Source of the DNA: Casuarina equisetifolia
Lineage: Eukaryota > Streptophyta > Magnoliopsida > Fagales > Casuarinaceae
Reading direction: 5' to 3'
Assembly: GCA_028551475.1 (NCBI GenBank)
Contig: CM052354.1
Span: 28,481,258 to 28,545,257, forward strand
Length of the DNA: 64,000 nt
The notes beneath the pieces are model-generated. The model searched no databases. It was not told where the DNA came from and saw only the letters and a list, made by a program, of their open reading frames with translations. Shown here piece by piece: positions 58,338 through 64,000 of this stretch; position 1 is the stretch's first letter, and each line of letters begins with the position of its first letter. The translations under genes were made by a program, and so were the position numbers.

Positions 58338-60540
58338 ATGGTTTCGGTGGAGGATTCTCGTTCTAGTTCCAACCGTTTTCCTCTGCAGAGGAACGTGTAT
58401 TCGCCTAAGGTTCACCGGCAGAACGTCGGCCGGTCGATGCGGACGATAAGGTCCAGCGTGTTCCAGAAAGACGATAAGGAGAACAGTTGCTGTTCGTTTG
58501 TGGTTCAAAGATCGGGATGCGTGTCCGAGAACCTGACTGACTCCGGCATCGACATGCGGCTGAGTGAGCTGGCGCTGCGGAACGAGAAGTCGCAGAGGTC
58601 CGCCTCGTCGTCTGAGATGGAGGAGATAAAGGAGTTTCTGGATCTTTCGCAGGCCTTCAGTGACCTGTCGGCTTGCAGCAGCGATATCTCCGGCGAGCTG
58701 CAGAGGTTGGCCAACTTGCCCCCGAGTACTTCGTCGGACAACAACGGGGAGGGGCCTGATGGTGTGGAGGTGGCGGAGCCGTGTTCGGGGTTTTTGCGGA
58801 GGGAGAGCTTCTCGACGGAGATAATCGAGAGCATTTCGCCGGAGGATCTCCAGCCGACAGTGAAGATCTGCGTGGACGGGCTCCAGTCGCCGTCGACTGC
58901 AGTGAAGAGGTCGGCAGCGGCCAAGCTAAGGCTCTTGGCGAAGAACCGGGCCGATAATCGAGCTCTGATCGGCGAATCCGGTGCGGTGCCCGCTCTGATT
59001 CCGCTCCTCCGGTGCAGCAGCGATCCAATGACGCAAGAACATGCCGTCACGGCCTTGCTCAACCTCTCTCTCCACGAAGGCAACCGGGCGTTGATCACAA
59101 ACGCCGGGGCTATCAAGTCCTTAGTCTACGTGCTCAAGACGGGGACAGAGACCTCCAAGCAGAACGCGGCGTGCGCGTTGCTCAGCCTGGCTCTGCAAGA
59201 GGTAAGTAATATCACAAATTATGTAGTTAGAAAATTAAGCTTGATGAGAGATAATTGAGGTTTGATTGCTGCTCTTACAGGAGAACAAGAGCTCCATCGG
59301 TGCCTGCGGAGCCATACCGCCGCTGGTCTCATTGGTGTTGAATGGTTCAAGTAGGGGGAAGAAGGACGCTCTAACGACGCTGTACAAGCTCTGCTCCATA
59401 AGGCCAAACAAGGAAAGAGCGGTGAGCGCTGGCGCGGTGAAACCGCTGGTGGAGCTGGTGGCGGAGCAGGGGAGTGGGATGGCGGAGAAAGCTATGGTTG
59501 TGCTGAGTAGCCTGGCTGGGATCGAGGAGGGGAGGGAGGCCATCGTGGAGGAGGGTGGGATTGCAGTGCTGGTGGAGGCCATCGAGGATGGGTCGGTGAA
59601 AGGGAAGGAGTTCGCTGTGCTGACGCTGCTGCAGCTCTGTGCTGACAGCGTGCGGAATCGAGGGTTGCTGGTGAGGGAGGGGGCAATTCCTCCGCTCGTG
59701 GCGCTCTCGCAGACGGGGAGTGTTAGTGTTCGAGCGAAGCATAAGGTGAGTTTGTCGATTTTCTGGAAACATCCGAGAGTTCATTAAATCTTGAAAGTCT
59801 TTGTTTCAAGTTATATGGTTTAGAATTCAGCGGCTTGATACGCAATTTTGTTAGCAAGGAAACGGAGGGAATATTAAATCTTAATCCTTTGTAGACTATC
59901 CAGGGAGGTTAAAAAATAACCGTATAAAGCACGCTTACTTCTTGTGTCAACTTGAAGTTAACTAAGGCTGATTGGTTCAGCAAAGACCATGTATTTGAAT
60001 TTGACTGAGTGCTTGGTTAGCGAATAATTGGGCTAAAATTTCTGGCGTAAATTTCTCTTTTTGGTGTGTGCATATGTGCAGCTACATGAAGATTTTTCTA
60101 AAATTGGCAAGTGATACCTTGACCATGTATTTGGCAAATATCAGTTGCCTTGAAAAACATGTATTGTAGGCAGTAGAGGCCGAAGATTCAAGTTTTTGCG
60201 AATGTGAAAAAGTTAGTAGACTCAGAGCACGGTCGCAGTTTTAAAACCTAGCGAAATGAAATACTTATGGGATAAGGGGTCTTGATCGTCAATCAAATTG
60301 ATGAGCTTGAATCCAAGATATGCGTTTTTGTATTTTGCGTTGTTTGTGCATAATTTACCTCCCTACACGCTGCTGAATATGGTAATCAGTATGCCTACTG
60401 TGTTTTCTGTAATTATCATCACTTTAGACTGATTTGTTTCAATCTGACTGGTAACACGGTTCGGTTTGCATTTGCAGGCTGAAACACTTCTTGGTTATCT
60501 GAGAGAACCAAGACAAGAGGCAGCGTCTTCATGTTCTTAG
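58338..60540 (+). CDS. ARM-repeat protein related to U-box proteins (no U-box)
   Basis: Three exons (58338-59201, 59281-59745, 60478-60540) encode 463 residues. Residues 1-150 are Ser-rich and look disordered. Residues about 165-440 form a run of armadillo repeats with the typical phrases [107 protein letters not shown] and [12 protein letters not shown]. The ARM part is most like plant U-box E3 ligases of the PUB4/PUB14 type, but I see no U-box upstream. It belongs with the ARM-only relatives and is probably a protein-binding adaptor rather than a ligase. The ATG at 58,338 is the first in the frame. Coding DNA is G+C-rich against AT-rich flanks. The last exon adds only 20 residues. Confidence 0.9.
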
Positions 60541-61872
60541 ACACGAAATTATTTCACTCTTTAGAAGAAGAGGTAACTACAATAAGAGGTTGGATGTTGG
60601 TGTATATATATGGTGTGGGTTTGATGGTTTGTACAGAGTGGTTGAGAAATTTGGGAGAATATATCTGTAGAAGGAAGAAAATTAGGAAGCTAGTAAGAGA
60701 CTGACCTTAGACGTATGAGCTTGACTAGGTTTTTGGGTTTTCTCATCCCTTTTCATTGACTGTGTTTCCAATAGTGGAATACATATTTGCTTGTTGGTTT
60801 TAGGGTGATTAAATTTGGGTTGTTCTCCTAATGTTTTGTTTGGGTGACCCAAATGTACGACTTCGAATACGTGATAATTTCCCATATTTTATGTAGTGTT
60901 GCCTCCTGAATTTTCAATTGTGTAAAATTTTATTTGCTGTTTGTGTCTGGTTTGCAAATCCCTGTAAACGCTATAAGGTTCGGTCCATCTTACCCCACAA
61001 CTTCCTTTGATTCATCCATATGAACTACTTTATATATTCTCAGCCCTGACTTCAACTCATATGCTCCAAACATTGAACACATGGGTTTGAAACTTTTGGA
61101 TTCCCTCTTCTTTTGCATGATGCTTCCAGAGGTCAACTCGATGTTCAAAGTATGCTGTCAAAATGATCAAGTGGGTGGATATAAAAATTTGGTAGGTCCC
61201 TCATCTGCCCCTCTTGGTTGTAAAGTAGGTCGTCTGATGTGGCTACCATCACCTTCCTTCCTACTTCCATGTCTATCAAGCCAAGCCTGCCAAATAGGTC
61301 AACTCTACCACAGGCTTTCAATATATTGCCATCGCCACTCGTCCTCTCTTGTTCTCATCGTTTATCATTCATTAGCTGGCGCAGCAGGTATTTTTGGCGT
61401 CATGTTTGTTTGGAAGGTCCACACTTTAATGAGAGCGAGTGTCAGCAGCTGACTTCTAAAGAGTTCGAATATTGAATTTGTATTTATGTAGCGTTTTCAG
61501 GGATCTGTTCTCAAGTATTCCGGCTCCTTTTGCTGTAATTTGTTTGGTCATTCTTGTCTTGGTGCAAAGAAGTCCCAAATATTGTTCACTAAGGGAAGAA
61601 GATATGAAATTTGAACACTGTAAAATATAACTTTCTTGATACCATTACAGCTCACTAACCCTACTCCAATTGCTATTCCAATATCACTAGGACCCAGAAC
61701 AAGTGATGTTTAAACTGACATATAAAGAAAATAAAAAAATGTGATCACATTAAGAAGAACGGTGAGGAATTGAATAGAAAGTTTAGGCTTGTCGAACCCC
61801 ACTTTGACATCCTTCCTTGAGAGATCATTAGCTGTAAAAGTAAACCCAGAGTTGGAGCAAACTCGGGTGGCT
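60541..61872. other. Spacer between the convergent ARM-repeat and Rab genes
   Basis: The two genes converge, so this should hold both 3' UTRs: the ARM gene's in the left few hundred bp and the Rab gene's just left of 61,873. A 123-residue open frame at 61,081-61,452 has no family signature and was not accepted as a gene. Confidence 0.5.
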
Positions 61873-62829
61873 TTAAGATGAGCAACACCAACCTTTTTTA
61901 GGCTCAGCATTCCCTTCTTGGTTCCCTCCCTGAAGAACCACAGTTTTCCCATTTCCCACCCAAGCAGGATCCTGCTTCTTGAGCTCCTGAGATAGCATCA
62001 CTTTCCGGCTTAGTATACTGTAGATCTCTGTCACAACCGTCTGAAAGGCAGCAGCTACGTTGGACGAATCAAGAGCAGATGTTTCCATAAAAAACAGGCC
62101 TTGTGCTTCTGCCAAAGTCTTGCCTTCGGCAGTCGATACCTCCCTGGCTTCCTTGAGATCAGACTTATTGCCAACAAGCACTGTAACTACATTCATGTCG
62201 GAGTGAGCTGTTCAGGGGAACCACATAATCAATCCTCAGTTTTTGAAACTTAAAACGGATAAATGGAAGAGCAAATAATAAATCAATATAGTAAGGGGAA
62301 AACTGCAAGGGAAGGGAACCAACATGATATAACATTAATCCCAGTCAAATAGCACAAGAAATGAATGCAGCATAAAAGGGAACTTCCTTCAATAATTTGA
62401 ATAGAAGTTCTGCAATTACTGAATAATACAGTCCAGCCGAAAGTAGCAACGTTTAAATACAGGGGAGAGAGAGAGAGAGAGGGTCTTACTTTGAAGTTCA
62501 TTAAGCCATCTGCCAATGCTATCAAATGTCTGACGTCTACTAATGTCATACACGAGAAGGGCACCAACAGCACCTCTATAATATGCAGATGTAACAGCTC
62601 TGAATCGCTCTTGACCTGCAGTGTCCCAGATCTGAGCCTTGATTTCCTTTCCTTTGATAGACATCTTTTGGGTTTGGAACTCCACTCCTATTGTCGACTT
62701 TGAATTAGGGTAGAACTCATCTCTAGCAAATCTTGCAAGCAAATTCGATTTCCCGACAGCTGAATCACCAATTAGAACAATTTTGAAGAGGTAATCTTCA
62801 GATTTTTCTTCCTCAGAGTAGAAGGCCAT
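61873..62829 (-). CDS. RABA5: Rab-type small GTPase, RABA5 (Rab11-related) subgroup
   Basis: Two coding exons on the minus strand (62829-62490 and 62207-61873) encode 224 residues, with a Thr codon split across the junction (A|CT). G motifs: P-loop GDSAVGKS at 21-28, effector TIGVEF at 46-51, WDTAGQERF at 68-76, NKSD at 127-130 and ETSALD at 155-160. The protein ends in CCSS, a double-Cys signal for geranylgeranylation. The N-terminus [20 protein letters not shown] and the Ala in the P-loop (GDSAV, not GDSGV) favour the RABA5 subgroup. RABA proteins direct traffic between trans-Golgi/recycling endosomes and the plasma membrane. An in-frame ATG eight codons upstream (62,853) is rejected because the family starts at MAFYS. 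Conserved throughout, with no break. Confidence 0.94.
62464..62481. repeat. (GA)n microsatellite in the Rab intron
   Basis: About nine GA units lie 9 bp inside the intron from the exon 1 donor. On the coding strand this is a CT-rich tract just after the GTAAGA donor. Confidence 0.85.
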
Positions 62830-64000
62830 CTTCCAACCTCGAAAGATCGTCACTTTACAAAGCCATATTTATGAGCCTCCTGCGTTTTGGATCTTTTCAG
62901 GGAAATAATAGTGCTGGATAAGTATCAGACTTCCCTATTCATGAAGACAAGGAAGTGGAATATGAGAACAAAAGAAGAAAAAAATAACTGGGTATAAAAG
63001 AAATAAAAAAACCAGCAGCTAATTATAGACTTCAATGGAGCTTAGAACAGAATCTGAGAAAATACCTATCTTCGGGAGCTTACATTGGTGGGGTCTGAAA
63101 AGTTTTGCAACATCTGATCCACCCTCATATTCCAGCCAATTCCATCTGGAGCCTTTAAGGTTTAATTCCAAGATGGCCCTCCAAGAAAGGTGAACAGCTC
63201 TAAAGTTCCTAGAGAGTGAAGAAAGCATCAGAATCTACAAGACTTACAATGAAAGTAATTATGTCACTGTTGCTCATTTCATAAGGTAAAACTTTTGGTT
63301 GTTCCCGCTGGACGAGAATGCTACTACAATCGATTCCAGGTAGTGAATACGTAGACTCACATTCAGAAGCTCAATGTGTTGAAGCAAAGTAATGATAAAT
63401 TATCTTCTCAAAGCCAAAAAAGAAGAAGAAGACCAAAGACAGTAGAGATTATGTATGTAAAAGCATTATGCTGATTTGATATATGTTGGTTATATTTCTT
63501 TTATTTTCTCTTTCGCAAGAAGAAAGAGTGATGCATGATTTAAAAGAACAAAAGACAAAAAGAGCATTTTGCCTCTTAAAGAGGAACAACTACGACCATT
63601 AGTTGTTTCTTGATACAGGTTTCCTCATTCAGCTCCATGTCACTGCTTAGAACTCAACCATGGAATCATTGATTATGGGTTAGACCACTCCATGCTAAAA
63701 CATCGCGTCATAAGGAATGTTCTTGCATAACAGGGATCCACTTGACCAAATCAGAACCAAATGTAAAACAAAATTTATAGCATCAAAAGCAACAAGGTTT
63801 AAGCTACTCAGCAGGTGTTCTAAGGCATTTATTATGCCCCCTGTTTATTTCAGACAACTTATTAGAGATCCTTTCGCAATAGGAGACTTCTTTCATAGAG
63901 GATGACACAAAAGATTCTCTAAAGTACCACATAAAGATATGGTTCACTAGTTTCATGTGTGATGGAAGACTTGAGTCGAACATTGTTGAATTGAAACAAG
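62830..64000. other. Upstream flank of the Rab gene, to the window edge
   Basis: Should contain the Rab 5' UTR and promoter on the minus strand. An intron in the 5' UTR is possible. A 69-residue minus-strand frame at 63,019-63,228 has no known domain. Nothing else was recognised up to 64,000. Confidence 0.45.

Noticed and set aside
61081-61452. 123-residue open frame between the convergent genes
   Set aside because: Low-information hydrophobic/Ser-rich translation in presumed 3' UTR or spacer, with no domain.
62830-62853. Upstream ATG eight codons before the Rab start
   Set aside because: It adds residues not found in the family, whose conserved N-terminus is MAFYS.
1-64000. CRISPR arrays, rRNA, tRNA or telomere-type repeats
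   Set aside because: None seen by eye; tandem repeats present are microsatellites, transposon-linked or intronic. A tRNA scan was not possible here.

Overview
The window is nuclear DNA of a flowering plant, most likely a eudicot. The genes are split by GT..AG introns, the spacer is AT-rich and full of broken LTR retrotransposons, and the proteins belong to plant families (tonoplast dicarboxylate transporter, phytocystatins, F-box/FBA protein, CYB561-DOMON protein, RABA5-type Rab). The species cannot be fixed from the sequence. No bacterial-style operon, CRISPR array, tRNA or rRNA gene was seen.

Layout. 1-2.4 kb: fossil Ty3/gypsy pol on the minus strand. 2.5-5.1 kb: two families of direct repeats. 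5.5-6.7 kb: single-exon F-box gene (minus). 9.2-11.8 kb: six-exon tonoplast dicarboxylate transporter gene (TDT, plus). 13.4-26.4 kb: four cystatin copies on the plus strand (one decayed, three intact), interleaved with two decayed TDT fragments. This indicates repeated local duplication of a TDT-cystatin block. A Ty1/copia element (19,975-25,609, minus) with near-identical LTRs lies between the third and fourth cystatins. 28.0-33.4 kb: eleven-exon MO25-like scaffold gene. 33.6-45.4 kb: two tandem copies of a roughly 5.5-5.9 kb segment, each with an intact twelve-exon inositol monophosphatase gene. 46.1-47.9 kb: three-exon CYB561-DOMON gene (minus). 48-58 kb: AT-rich, repeat-bearing stretch without a recognisable gene. 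58.3-60.5 kb: three-exon ARM-repeat gene. 61.9-62.8 kb: RABA5-type small GTPase gene (minus coding exons).

The genes are ordinary nuclear genes without operon logic. Three themes stand out: repeated tandem duplication (cystatins, TDT pieces, inositol monophosphatase), transposon insertion into one duplicated unit, and divergence of duplicates at positions likely to matter. The last includes loss of inhibitor motifs in the first cystatin copy and a Gly/Arg difference beside the metal-binding motif of the two phosphatases. Exon boundaries were placed by reading splice sites and checking that phases add up. All multi-exon models below close in frame. I did not find a convincing new biological system; the best leads are the duplication-driven ones.
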